Below, piece after piece: positions 16,575 to 26,500 of a stretch of 64,000 nucleotides of DNA. The number at the start of each line of letters is the position of its first letter. Position 1 is the stretch's first letter. The notes beneath the pieces are model-generated. The model did not search any database. It saw only the letters and a list, made by a program, of their open reading frames with translations, and had not been told where the DNA came from. Source of the stretch: GCA-2746365 sp963711255 (GTDB taxonomy: Bacteria > Pseudomonadota > Gammaproteobacteria > SZUA-229); contig CAVQDO010000003.1 of NCBI GenBank assembly GCA_963711255.1, forward strand, positions 5,048-69,047, written 5' to 3'. Position numbers and translations under genes: made by a program.

Positions 16575-18710
16575 TTATGCTACTCGATAAATTTCTGTTC
16601 TACGGAAGTTTTGTTTACGCAACTCCGGGATTTTACTGGCTGTGACAGCGGGGCTAAAGTAATGCCCCTGAGCGAGGTGGCACCCCATGGCAATCAGTGT
16701 TTTTAGTTGATCGTTGCTTTCAACACCTTCAGCTACAACTTTCAGGCCAAGGGCATTACTTATGCCTAGTATTGTTCCAATAATAATTGAAGATTGTGAA
16801 TCATTGGGTAAGTTAGTAATGAATGCATTATCTATTTTTAAAACATCGATTGGGATTTGTTTTAAAACTGAAAGTGAAGAGTATCCTGTGCCAAAGTCAT
16901 CTATAGCAGTGGTAAAGCCATGCAAGCGTAATTTCCTACAGGTATAATTAAAAGTTTTCTGGTCGCGAGCGATACTTTCTGTGATTTCTATTTCGATAAG
17001 TGATGGAGAAATATCTGCATCACTTACTGATTTTAACAGGTTGTCGACAAAATCGGGTTGTTGAAAGTGTTGCTGAGAAATATTGATTGATACTGGAATA
17101 TCTTCAATGTTCTGTAACCGCCATTGGTTTATCTGCTTGCATACCTGTTGTATTACCCATTCACCAATTTCAATCATTAAGCCCATGTCTTTAGCGTCTG
17201 ACAGAAAGCTTTCTGGTAAATGTACGCTATTATCCGGATGGTTCCATCGGATAAAGGCTTCCAGGCTGTTCACTGATCCATCATGAAGCGATACTTTTGG
17301 CTGGTAGTACATCTCAAACTCATTACGAGTTAGTGCATCCTGAATTTCTTTTTCTTTATACAGCTTACTCTGTGCCGCATTGTTTGTAGCGCTTTCGTAA
17401 AAAGAGCAGTGAGTCTCACTTAAATGTTTTGCTTTGCTGGCGGCGGTATTAGCGGCCTTTATTAATTCTGTTGCTTTAGCGGCATCTTGCGGGTAAATGG
17501 CCAGGCCAATGCTTGCCTCGGGAGTAAAGTTTTTATTTGCCAGTACTATCGGCTTATCAAATAGCTCTAAGTACCTGCTGGCAATTTTCATAGCTATATG
17601 GTCATCGGTAATATCTTTTATTGCTATACAAAATTCATCGTCAACAAGTCGGCAGGCGAAATCCGATTTACGTAATATTGTGTGTATCCTGTTTGAAATC
17701 TCGACTAATAACTTGTTTCCAGTATCAGGTTCATGACTACCGTTAATCTTATAGTATGTGTCCAGATTGAGGTATAGCAGTGCAAATTTACTCGCGTGAC
17801 GTTGTGTATATCTTATCAGGTCCTCTAATTGCTGATTAAATCTGAAGCGACTGCTTAAGCCCGTTACAGGGTCGTTGGAAGCAAGTTGAAGAACCTGTTG
17901 TTCTGCATATCTTATCGAGCTTATGTCCTGAATGGTTCCTATTAATACAGGCTTGTCATCTTCACAAACAACATAACGAAATTTGTGGAGCAGGAACTTG
18001 GGTTGCTCAGATCCAGCTTCGGTGATTAATTGCTCCCAACGAGTTTCCTGCTCGGTTGACATACACTCGTTAATAACAGTGTCCATGCTTTTGCTGCCAA
18101 CTTTATCGATGTACTCTTCTAGTGTTGTAATGTTCTTAAGCGGGAAATCGAAATGATGTTGCAGGTACGTTGAAAACTGTATTTTTTGTTCTGTTATATG
18201 CCAGAACCAGTGACTAACCTGTGCAATATCTTCTACAGCATCAAGCAGGCTGTTTTTATTGCTGGTGTTTTCTGCTGTTAATGAGTTGTGCTTGATAACG
18301 TCAGCACTAATATAATCGAAAGTTAAGTTGTTTTTAATTTTTGTCAGAATCTCCTGCTGTGTGAAAGGTTTGACAAGGTAATCGTTAGCACCTGCATCAT
18401 GGCAGCGTTGTTTTATACCGGTACTGGTATCTGATGTTAATGCGACAATAGGTACCGGTTTTAACTGCTTTGAAATCTCGTGCTCACGGATAGCACGTGT
18501 TGCATCCAGTCCGTCCACCACAGGCATATGAATATCCATAAAAATCAGTGAGTATGGATTTTCTTTTGCTGCTTCGATGGCCTGCTGTCCATTATCTGCA
18601 GTATCAAAAGCAAAACCCAGGTCTTCAATAAAATCGCCGGCAATTTCCTGGTTTATGATGGAATCATCAACGATTAATATCTGGACATTTTTCTTATTTT
18701 GATTTGACAT
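16575..18710 (-). CDS. Response regulator with degenerate GGDEF and intact EAL domains
   Basis: The 711-residue protein begins with a receiver domain (acidic pair IVDDS, phospho-acceptor Asp59 in FMDIHMPV, KPFT). A PAS-like segment follows (~150-260). The GGDEF domain (~280-445) reads LVDDEF at its active site, so diguanylate cyclase activity is doubtful. The EAL domain (~455-700) keeps the expected residues: LEAFIRW, VSINIS, IEITES, IDDFGTGYSS, VLKID, VVAEGVES and the final GHYFSPAV. It should therefore hydrolyse c-di-GMP, perhaps under control of phosphorylation and of GTP binding to the GGDEF-like domain. An HDOD gene follows two bases later. Confidence 0.9.
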   Translation of the reverse strand: MSNQNKKNVQILIVDDSIINQEIAGDFIEDLGFAFDTADNGQQAIEAAKENPYSLIFMDIHMPVVDGLDATRAIREHEISKQLKPVPIVALTSDTSTGIKQRCHDAGANDYLVKPFTQQEILTKIKNNLTFDYISADVIKHNSLTAENTSNKNSLLDAVEDIAQVSHWFWHITEQKIQFSTYLQHHFDFPLKNITTLEEYIDKVGSKSMDTVINECMSTEQETRWEQLITEAGSEQPKFLLHKFRYVVCEDDKPVLIGTIQDISSIRYAEQQVLQLASNDPVTGLSSRFRFNQQLEDLIRYTQRHASKFALLYLNLDTYYKINGSHEPDTGNKLLVEISNRIHTILRKSDFACRLVDDEFCIAIKDITDDHIAMKIASRYLELFDKPIVLANKNFTPEASIGLAIYPQDAAKATELIKAANTAASKAKHLSETHCSFYESATNNAAQSKLYKEKEIQDALTRNEFEMYYQPKVSLHDGSVNSLEAFIRWNHPDNSVHLPESFLSDAKDMGLMIEIGEWVIQQVCKQINQWRLQNIEDIPVSINISQQHFQQPDFVDNLLKSVSDADISPSLIEIEITESIARDQKTFNYTCRKLRLHGFTTAIDDFGTGYSSLSVLKQIPIDVLKIDNAFITNLPNDSQSSIIIGTILGISNALGLKVVAEGVESNDQLKTLIAMGCHLAQGHYFSPAVTASKIPELRKQNFRRTEIYRVA

Positions 18711-19340
18711 AATGTTTGTAATTTCGTCGGAATAAGTTTGTTGTGGTTTCTGACCTGGATCGATTATTGAAAAATGTTTGTACAGCTAGTATCGGTCGAA
18801 ATTGAAAAAGCTTTATATTAGTTCACTGTATACCGCGGTAAAGACTATAGTAATGTGTAAAGGAATGTAAATATAGCTACTGTGCTGGCAGCAGGTTATT
18901 GATTGTTCTGAATTTTTAACAAATGGTGCATGGTTTTCATCATTTCAGTGGTGAGATAGGGTTATTCCTGGAGTAATGGCGCTTTCTTAAGAGGATTAGG
19001 TTGTTTTGTTGTCATTGCGAGCGGTAGCGCGGCAATCTCAGGAAGCAGCGTTGAAGTCAGGAGATTGCCGGGCTACCGCTCGCAATGACGCAGCTTTGCT
19101 CTTTCATGTATAAAGTAAGTGCAAGTATTCTTAGAGAGTTACCAATACTAACGAGGTCGAAGCTGAATGCATCAAAAGCCATGTTAATTACCTGGGGCAT
19201 TCCCCGCTGGATTTTGAATCAAACTATATCAGTTGAGAAGTTGTGGATTAATAACAACAGGCGGTTTTTCATACGATAAGGCTTTAAGATAGGTTAGAAT
19301 TGAAAGACGAAATTCTTAACCTGTATATATAGAGAGCCTA
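18711..19340. other. Long intergenic region with one palindromic repeat
   Basis: This 630-base gap separates the divergent REC-GGDEF-EAL and malate:quinone oxidoreductase-like genes. It holds one long palindromic repeat (19011-19089), listed separately. A 64-codon open frame at 19085-19279 has no recognisable motif, and its ATG lies within the repeat arm, so I do not call it. The rest is AT-rich and presumably carries the two promoters. Confidence 0.5.
19011..19089. repeat. Long palindromic intergenic repeat, copy 1
   Basis: Two 29-base arms (19011-19039 and 19061-19089) are inverted repeats with one mismatch, separated by 21 bases. The arms begin GTCATTGCGAGCGG and close CCGCTCGCAATGAC. The outer 14 bases are nearly shared with a second element at 47257-47340, where GAAGCG replaces the GGTAGCG core. 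The element has the size and form of a non-autonomous palindromic repeat family, REP- or MITE-like, and would fold into a strong hairpin in RNA. Confidence 0.85.
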
Positions 19341-20747
19341 ATGTCGAGTGACCAGTATGACCTGCTAATTATTGGTGCAGGTGTGTCAGGCAGTGCCTTG
19401 CTGTATCTAAGCACTAAATATTCCAGTATTAATCATATCGGTGTTATCGAGAAGTACGCGGCACCGGCACGGGTTAATTCACTTTCAAGCAATAATAGCC
19501 AGACGCTCCATTGCGGCGATATCGAAACCAATTACACGCTGGAGAAAGCGCTCAAGGTGCAGCGTGCCGCCCGTATGCTGCGTAATTATGCTGTGGCCCA
19601 GGCGGATGCACATCATATTATTTTCAAATACCCAAAAATGGTTCTTGGTGTTGGCCATGAAGAATGTGACTTGCTCAAGAAGCGATTTGAAACCTTTAGT
19701 GCTTATTACCCTGATTTACAGTTGCTCGATAAAAAGGCAATTGCCCGGATTGAGCCCAATGTCTCGATGAAAGCAGGTGGCTTTCGTGAGGATGAAATAA
19801 TTGCCCTTGGTTCCACTAATGAATATACCGCTGTTGATTTTGAAGCCCTGTCGCGCTCATTTGTGCGTCAGGCAGCGCTGGAATCCGAGTCGAATTCAGC
19901 TAAAACAGTTGAACTACATTACAACGAAACCGTTGCGCACATAACGGTAGAAAGCGACTGTTTCATCGTTGAGACCCAGGGCGTCTGTTATCGTACACGA
20001 GCACTGGTTGCCTGTGCCGGTGGTCACAGTCTTAAACTTGCACATGAGCTGGGGTATGGCCATCATTATTCAGTATTGCCGATTGCCGGCAGTTATTATT
20101 TCACGCCGCACGTCTTAAACGGAAAAGTTTACACTGTGCAAAATGATGCCCTGCCGTTTGCCGCGATACATGGCGATCCTGATGTGCTAGTGCCGGGAGA
20201 AACACGGTTTGGACCAACCGCGCTGGTATTGCCGATTCTGGAGCGTTATAACCTGAAAACTCTGCCGGACTTTTTACAGGTATTTCGCTTTGACCGCAGG
20301 GTAGCCAAAGTATTGTGGGATTTGCTTCGTGTTAAAGATATTCGAAATTATATGTTTAAAAATATGCTATTCGAAATACCATTTATTCGTAAATGGCTAT
20401 TTTTAAAAGATGTAAGAAAAATAATTCCGTCTCTTAAATTAAGGGATTTAAAATTTGCCAGTAAAGTGGGTGGTATCCGGCCACAGCTGATTGATAAAGA
20501 TAACTGCAAACTATTAATGGGTGAAGCGAAAATTGATACTGGCATTGGTGCTATTTTTAATATGACGCCATCACCCGGCGGCACTTCCTGCCTGGAAAAT
20601 GCTGAAATAGATCTGCGCATTATTGCAAAGCATTTATCAGCAGACATTGATGAAGACGCATTGCAGAAAGACCTGTTATTTGATGACCAGCAACACAGCA
20701 CCGACGATTTTTCCGGTGTCGTTATCCGCGGTGACGATGCGGTATAA
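19341..20747 (+). CDS. mqo: Malate:quinone oxidoreductase-like FAD-dependent enzyme
   Basis: The 468-residue flavoprotein opens with an FAD dinucleotide fold, LLIIGAGVSGSALLYL (residues ~8-23). Its C-terminal half has GGIRPQLIDKDN and IFNMTPSPGGTSCLENAEID, which match the malate:quinone oxidoreductase family. That enzyme oxidises malate to oxaloacetate at the membrane and feeds electrons to quinone. Other FAD-dependent 2-hydroxyacid oxidases of the same superfamily are possible. It stands alone on its strand, upstream of convergent and divergent genes. Confidence 0.72.
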   Translation: MSSDQYDLLIIGAGVSGSALLYLSTKYSSINHIGVIEKYAAPARVNSLSSNNSQTLHCGDIETNYTLEKALKVQRAARMLRNYAVAQADAHHIIFKYPKMVLGVGHEECDLLKKRFETFSAYYPDLQLLDKKAIARIEPNVSMKAGGFREDEIIALGSTNEYTAVDFEALSRSFVRQAALESESNSAKTVELHYNETVAHITVESDCFIVETQGVCYRTRALVACAGGHSLKLAHELGYGHHYSVLPIAGSYYFTPHVLNGKVYTVQNDALPFAAIHGDPDVLVPGETRFGPTALVLPILERYNLKTLPDFLQVFRFDRRVAKVLWDLLRVKDIRNYMFKNMLFEIPFIRKWLFLKDVRKIIPSLKLRDLKFASKVGGIRPQLIDKDNCKLLMGEAKIDTGIGAIFNMTPSPGGTSCLENAEIDLRIIAKHLSADIDEDALQKDLLFDDQQHSTDDFSGVVIRGDDAV

Positions 20748-20770
20748 ACAGCAGTGAATGAGCTAATGTT

Positions 20771-21262
20771 CTAGTAACGGCCGTGCTCTTTCATTATGTA
20801 GTTGTTCATTTCGACAAACTGCCGGTTCATACGCAGCAATGTCTGGTGTACCGAGCGTACGATCATGCGCATGATTTTATAGACCAGCTGTGGATGCTGA
20901 TCAAGCATGCCTTCAAGCACGTCACGGTGCAGAGCTAGCACATGTGATTCACGGGTTGCCTGCAATGTTGCAGAATGACTATTGCCATCAATAAACCCCA
21001 TGGCGCCGGCGATGTCTCCGGGCTTAAGATGATGCAGCGTTACATGCTCGTCGCCGCCGGCATTACGCGTTGCCACGACGTCGCCTTCAATAAGGATAAA
21101 TAATGTGTCATCCTGCCCACCTTCTCGCAGCAGAATTTCATCAGTATCCAGTTTTTGTAATTGGAACACCTCTGTCAGGGTTTGGCATTCACTTTTTGTT
21201 ATTTCTTCCCTGAGCAGGGTGGCACAGGTGTTTATGGTTTGCTCTACTGAACTCATCGTCAC
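20771..21262 (-). CDS. Cyclic nucleotide-binding domain protein (CRP-like, no HTH)
   Basis: The 163-residue protein contains a cyclic-nucleotide-binding beta-barrel with ILLREGGQDDTLFILIEGDV, then LKPGDIAGAMGFIDGNSHSA and TLQATRESHVLAL. The phosphate-binding cassette reads GNSHSATL, where an arginine is usual before Ser-Ala, so classical cAMP binding is uncertain. There is no helix-turn-helix; the C-terminus is a helix rich in Met, Arg and Gln. It probably acts by protein contacts. It diverges from pyruvate kinase across 263 bases. Confidence 0.82.
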   Translation of the reverse strand: MTMSSVEQTINTCATLLREEITKSECQTLTEVFQLQKLDTDEILLREGGQDDTLFILIEGDVVATRNAGGDEHVTLHHLKPGDIAGAMGFIDGNSHSATLQATRESHVLALHRDVLEGMLDQHPQLVYKIMRMIVRSVHQTLLRMNRQFVEMNNYIMKEHGRY

Positions 21263-21363
21263 TCCCCCATGTTGATTACCGGTATCGCTTTAGATTTGCA
21301 GATAGTGCGTTCTGGAAAGTTGATTAGTGTCAATCAAGCTGAAGATAGGTGTAAATATACGGT

Positions 21364-21451
21364 GTCAGTCGATTTTTCGAGAAAAATCATAGTCGCTGAC
21401 TAATTGATTTTAAATAATCGCCAGGCCACATGACTTAAGTCGTGGTCTGGC
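21364..21451. promoter_or_regulatory. Two adjacent inverted repeats upstream of pyruvate kinase
   Basis: The divergent region between the cNMP-domain gene and pyk holds two hairpin-forming elements. One is GATTTTTC-GA-GAAAAATC at 21371-21388, flanked by GTCAG and CTGAC. The second has arms GCCAGGCCAC (21420-21429) and GTGGTCTGGC (21442-21451) around the palindrome GACTTAAGTC. The second lacks a T-tract, so it is not a classical terminator. Either could be an operator or a 5' leader structure of the pyk message. Confidence 0.4.
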
Positions 21452-21525
21452 GCTGAAAATTGCATTACCATTAGGGCTTTAAGCTTAAATGTCCCGTCAT
21501 CAACGACTTCGCTGGAACCATAAAC

Positions 21526-22977
21526 ATGACCAATCAGAGTACAAATCATACGCCTGTACGAAGAACTAAAATCGTTGCCACCATAGGGCCTGCCTGTGAT
21601 TCACCCGAAATGCTCAAAGCCATGATAGAGGCGGGCATGAATGTGGCGCGCCTTAACCTGTCGCACGGTTCGCATGAGGGCCACCGCAAACAGATTGCTA
21701 TTTTGCGGCAAGCGGCCAGTGAGCTGGATAAAAATATCGCGATTATGATTGATACCCGGGGTATCGAGATTCGTACCGGCCTGCTTGAAGGCGGCAGTGT
21801 AAACCTGGTGCCCGGCGATGCTTTTAGTCTGCATGCTGAGGAGCGCGAGGGCGATGCCAGCGGCGTTTCTATCACCTATCAGAAGTTATATGAAGAGGTT
21901 CGCCGCGGCATCCCTATTCTGCTCGATGATGGTGCAATAGAGCTTGAGGTTGAAAATGTGACGGATATGGTTATCAACTGCCGTATTGTTCATGGCGGCC
22001 TGCTGGGTAACTCTAAGAGTGTTAACCTGCCTGAAACGCAGCTCGCAATGAGTGCTGTTAGCCCGGAAAATCGTGATGACATTGTCAAAGAATTAAGCTT
22101 TGCAACAGACAATGATGTTGATTATATTGCGGCTTCTTTCGTTCAGAGCGCAGATGATATTTATAAAATGCGTGAAATTCTTATTGAAAAAGATGCGCTA
22201 ATCCCGATTATTGCCAAAATTGAAAATAAGGCCGGCGTTGCCAATATGGAAGAAATCGTTGATGCCGCTGATGGCGTAATGGTTGCGCGCGGAGACCTCG
22301 GGGTAGAGCTGCCGCTGGCTGACGTGCCAAGCACACAGAAGCATATTATTCGTACCACTGTGAGTAACGGTAAACCGGTTATTACTGCCACACAAATGCT
22401 GGCATCCATGGAATGGAATCCCAAGCCGACACGAGCGGAAGCCAGTGATGTTGCCAATGCGATTCTGGATGGTACCTCTGCAGTCATGCTTTCTGGTGAA
22501 ACGGCAGTGGGCAAGTACCCGCTTGAGGCGTTGAAAATGCTGGCAACTATTGCCCTGCGCGCGGAAGCTTCATTGAATGAATACGGTTATTTACAGAAGA
22601 TAATACCGAGTCCGGCGAATGTGGTTACCCAGGCAATCGGCCAGGCATCTGTGAATATGGCCTCCAGTTTGAAGGCTGTCGCTATTATCAGTTTGACTGA
22701 GAGTGGCTTTACCTCTCGCCTGGTTTCTAAATACCGCCCCGACTGTCCTATTCTGGCGATTACATCTTCTGAGCGTGCAGTACGAAAACTGGCGATGAAC
22801 TGGGGTGTGCTGCCCATACTGTACAAAGGTGAGCCGACTGATGATGCCCGTATTGAGTTTGCAATCGAGAAGATAAAGCAACTGGCAAATGCAGATACCG
22901 GCGATATTATTATCGTAACCTCAGGCCATTTTCAGCGTAGCGGGGGAACAGACCTGGTGCGTATTATTACCCTTTAG
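21526..22977 (+). CDS. pyk: Pyruvate kinase
   Basis: The 483-residue protein is a full-length pyruvate kinase, which makes pyruvate and ATP from phosphoenolpyruvate and ADP in glycolysis. Visible are KIVATIGPACDS at the start, MNVARLNLSHGS, and the IDTRGIEIRTG loop, where Pro is commonly found at the Ile position. The active-site signature IPIIAKIENKAGVANMEEIV is followed by DGVMVARGDLGVEL and ITATQMLASM. The C-terminal regulatory domain is complete. It appears monocistronic and is convergent with the PilH-like gene. Confidence 0.95.
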   Translation: MTNQSTNHTPVRRTKIVATIGPACDSPEMLKAMIEAGMNVARLNLSHGSHEGHRKQIAILRQAASELDKNIAIMIDTRGIEIRTGLLEGGSVNLVPGDAFSLHAEEREGDASGVSITYQKLYEEVRRGIPILLDDGAIELEVENVTDMVINCRIVHGGLLGNSKSVNLPETQLAMSAVSPENRDDIVKELSFATDNDVDYIAASFVQSADDIYKMREILIEKDALIPIIAKIENKAGVANMEEIVDAADGVMVARGDLGVELPLADVPSTQKHIIRTTVSNGKPVITATQMLASMEWNPKPTRAEASDVANAILDGTSAVMLSGETAVGKYPLEALKMLATIALRAEASLNEYGYLQKIIPSPANVVTQAIGQASVNMASSLKAVAIISLTESGFTSRLVSKYRPDCPILAITSSERAVRKLAMNWGVLPILYKGEPTDDARIEFAIEKIKQLANADTGDIIIVTSGHFQRSGGTDLVRIITL

Positions 22978-22998
22978 CAGCGATGCCGGATATTTTTA

Positions 22999-23364
22999 TC
23001 ACTTTTTTAGAAGGTTGTTAATCTTGGCTAATAATTCGGCAGAATCAGGTGGTTTAACCACATAATCGCTGGCGCCCTGCCGCTTGGCCCATACTTTATC
23101 GGTTTCCTGATCCTTGGTGGTCAGCATTATCACAGGGATATGTTTGGTGTCAGCTCCAGTGGTTAGCGTGCGGGTTGCCTGAAAGCCGTTTAAGCCGGGC
23201 ATAACTACGTCCATCAAAATAATATCGGGTTTATCACTGCCTGCTTTTTCGATGCCTTCATCTCCATTCATTGCCTGTAGTACATCATGGCCAGCTGATT
23301 CCAGTATTTTAGTGGTACCGGTTAACATTGTCTGTGAATCATCAACCACGAGAATTTTTGCCAT
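22999..23364 (-). CDS. PilH-like single-domain response regulator
   Basis: The 121-residue protein is a stand-alone receiver domain. Acidic residues Asp8-Asp9 (VVDDS), phospho-acceptor Asp52 (LMDVVMPGLNGFQATR) and the KPPDS lysine are present. The region VIMLTTKDQETDKVWAKRQG closely matches PilH of type IV pilus/twitching systems, rather than CheY. No other pil genes are in the window. A response regulator that controls other processes is possible. It converges on pyk with 21 bases between. Confidence 0.82.
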   Translation of the reverse strand: MAKILVVDDSQTMLTGTTKILESAGHDVLQAMNGDEGIEKAGSDKPDIILMDVVMPGLNGFQATRTLTTGADTKHIPVIMLTTKDQETDKVWAKRQGASDYVVKPPDSAELLAKINNLLKK

Positions 23365-23519
23365 GCTTATTAATGCCTATACAACACTGTATGTAAATTA
23401 CTTCAATCAAGTATAGACAATAAAAACCATTTAAATCAGCTGTCAGTAATTTATCAATCAAATATATTTGACTGATATAATTAGCCTTTTTTACACTTAA
23501 TCTAATATGTTACCTGGAA

Positions 23520-26500
23520 ATGCAATCGCTCAATAATCGGCTGAAGTTATGCATGGTAAGCGATGTTTTTCGCTTTCGTCGCCGCCTGCATAAAATTAAA
23601 CGGGACAAATTAACCGCTAAACAGCAAGAAAAAGCTGTTGCGCTGTTAACAAAGGATATTGAGCAATCCGTTGCAACGGCGCAATCACGTAAAGAAAATC
23701 TTCCGGCTATCAGTTATCCCGAAGAGTTGCCGATTGCGCAAAAAAAAGACCTGATAAAAGAAACCATCCTGAATAACCAGGTCACTATTTTATGCGGTGA
23801 AACCGGCTCCGGTAAAACCACGCAATTACCAAAAATATGCCTGCATGCAGGTTTGGGTGTTCGTGGAAAGATTGGCCACACGCAACCGCGGCGGCTGGCG
23901 GCACGTGCCGTCTCTCAACGTATTGCCGAAGAGCTGAAAACTGAACTGGGTAATGAGGTCGGTTTTAAAGTTCGCTTTTCAGATAAATCGAATGAGAAAA
24001 GTTATATTAAATTAATGACAGATGGCATTCTGCTGGCAGAATGTAATCATGATCCCTACCTTAATCAGTATGACACCATTATCATCGATGAGGCGCATGA
24101 GCGTAGTCTGAATATTGATTTCCTGCTGGGCTATTTAAAAAGACTGATTAAAAAACGTAAAGACCTGAAGATAATTATCACTTCGGCAACGATAGACCCG
24201 GACCGTTTCTCAAAACACTTCAATAATGCTCCGGTGATTAATGTTTCCGGCCGAACCTATCCGGTGGAAGTCCGCTATCGCCCTTACCAGGCTACTGATA
24301 GTGACAATAATAAAAACCTGCAAGATGGAATTATTGACGCAGTCAATGAGTTATCAAGAATAGATCGCGGCGACATACTGGTGTTTTTAAGTGGTGAAAG
24401 GGACATTCGGGAAACAGCTGATGCTTTAAATAAAGAGACGCACAATCGCGCCCTGGACAATACCGAGATTTTGCCGCTGCTGGCGCGGTTGTCAAATGCT
24501 GAACAAAATCGAATTTTTCAGTCATCCTCAAAAAGACGCATTGTGCTGGCAACCAATGTTGCGGAAACATCGCTAACGGTACCCGGTATTAAATATGTTA
24601 TTGATTCCGGTGTTGCCAGAATTTCACGTTACTCCTGGCGAAGTAAAATACAGCGTTTACCCATCGAGAAAATTTCGCAGGCTTCAGCCAACCAGAGAAA
24701 GGGCCGCTGTGGCCGTGTATCCGAAGGTATCTGTATTCGTTTATACGAAGAAGAAGACTTTGAGCAAAGAAAGGAGTTTACCGAGCCGGAAATACAGCGT
24801 ACAAATCTGGCAGCAGTAATCCTGCAAATGGAAAACCTTCGACTGGGGCACATCGATGACTTTCCCTTTGTTGAGCCGCCCGAAGACAGGTTGATTAATG
24901 ATGGCTATAAGCTGTTGTTTGAGCTTGGCGCTATTGATAAAGGTAATGCGATTACAAAAATTGGTAAGCACCTGGCGCATTTTCCAATAGATCCGAAACT
25001 GGCGCGTATGCTGCTGCAGGCAAAAAATGAAAATGCATTGCGAGAAGTGTTAATCATTGTTTCCGCACTGGCAACGCAGGATCCTCGTGAACGTCCGCTT
25101 GATAAGCAGCAGGCGGCCGATGAAAAACATTCGGCTTTTACCGATAAATCCTCAGACTTTGTTTTTTTTATAAATCTCTGGCATGCCTATCATGCAGAAA
25201 AAAAACTCGTCTCGGCGAACCAGTTGCGAAAGTGGTGCAGGAAAAACTTTATTTCCTGGATGCGGATGCGAGAATGGATTGATACTTTTAACCAGATAAG
25301 AAAGATGCTGGCGAATTTAAAGCTGGAGTTAAATACGACGGCAGCGAATTATGAACAAATTCACCAGGCGCTATTAATTGGCCTGCTGGCAAATGTTGGT
25401 TATAAGAGCGAAGCCAGTGAATATCTTGGCGCAAGAAATAAAAAGTTCAATGTGTTTCCAGGCTCTGTACTTTTCAAGTCACCGCCAAAATGGATTATGG
25501 CTGGTGAAATTGTTGAGACGACACGCATTTATGCCCGCACTAATGCGAAGATAGAATCGACATGGATTGAGGCAAAGGCGAAGCATCTTCTGAAATATCA
25601 TTACGATAATCCGCACTGGGAGAAAAAAAGGTCGCAGGTTGTTGCGGATGAGCGATCTACGCTTTACGGCTTGTTAATTAATCCCGGGAAAAAAATAAGT
25701 TACGGAAGAATAAACCCGGTAGAAGCAAAAGAAATATTTATCAGGTCGGCACTGGTCGAAGGTGATTTTGAATGCCGTGCTGATTTTTATCGGCGCAACA
25801 GAAAATTGCTGGAAGAGCTGGAAGCGATGGAAGCCAAATCACGCCGCCGCGATATAGTTGTTGATGAGAATGTTTTGTACAGGTTTTATGAGCAGCAGCT
25901 TCCGGATGGTGTATTTTGTGGCGCTACGCTTGATAAGTGGCTGCGAAACAATCCGGATAAAGAAAAAAACCTGTTTTTAACAACGGAAGATTTAATGCGG
26001 GATGATGCTGAGCAAGTGTCTGAAGCCTTATATCCCGATTCCATTGAAATGAACGGTTCAAGGTTTCCTCTTGAATATCATTTTGACCCACGTAATCACT
26101 GTGATGGCATCACCCTGGTAACACCGCTTGCCGGGATTAATATAATCAATGCACAGCGTTGTGAGTGGCTTATCCCGGGTCTACTGCATGAAAAAATAGT
26201 TGCGCTTATTCGCTCTCTGCCAAAGCAGCTTAGAAAAAATTTCATTCCAGCGCCAAATTTTGCAGATGCATGTGTACAGGCGCTGGAAGTGTCGGATACG
26301 GCCTTGTCTACGGCGCTTTCTGCCCACCTGAAAAAAATGACGGGTGTGCAGATTCCATATGATGCCTGGGATGTGCAGTCAATAAGCCCGCACCTGATGA
26401 TGAACTTTAGAGTGCGAGCTGATGGCGGCGTGGTACTTGAAGAAGGCAGGGATCTGCCTGCAATTAAAAATCGTTTATCAGGCCAGCTTGATGAAGTGCC

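Noticed and set aside
19085..19279. 64-codon frame next to the palindromic repeat
   Set aside because: Its ATG lies inside the repeat arm, the translation looks random, and no ribosome-binding site is visible.
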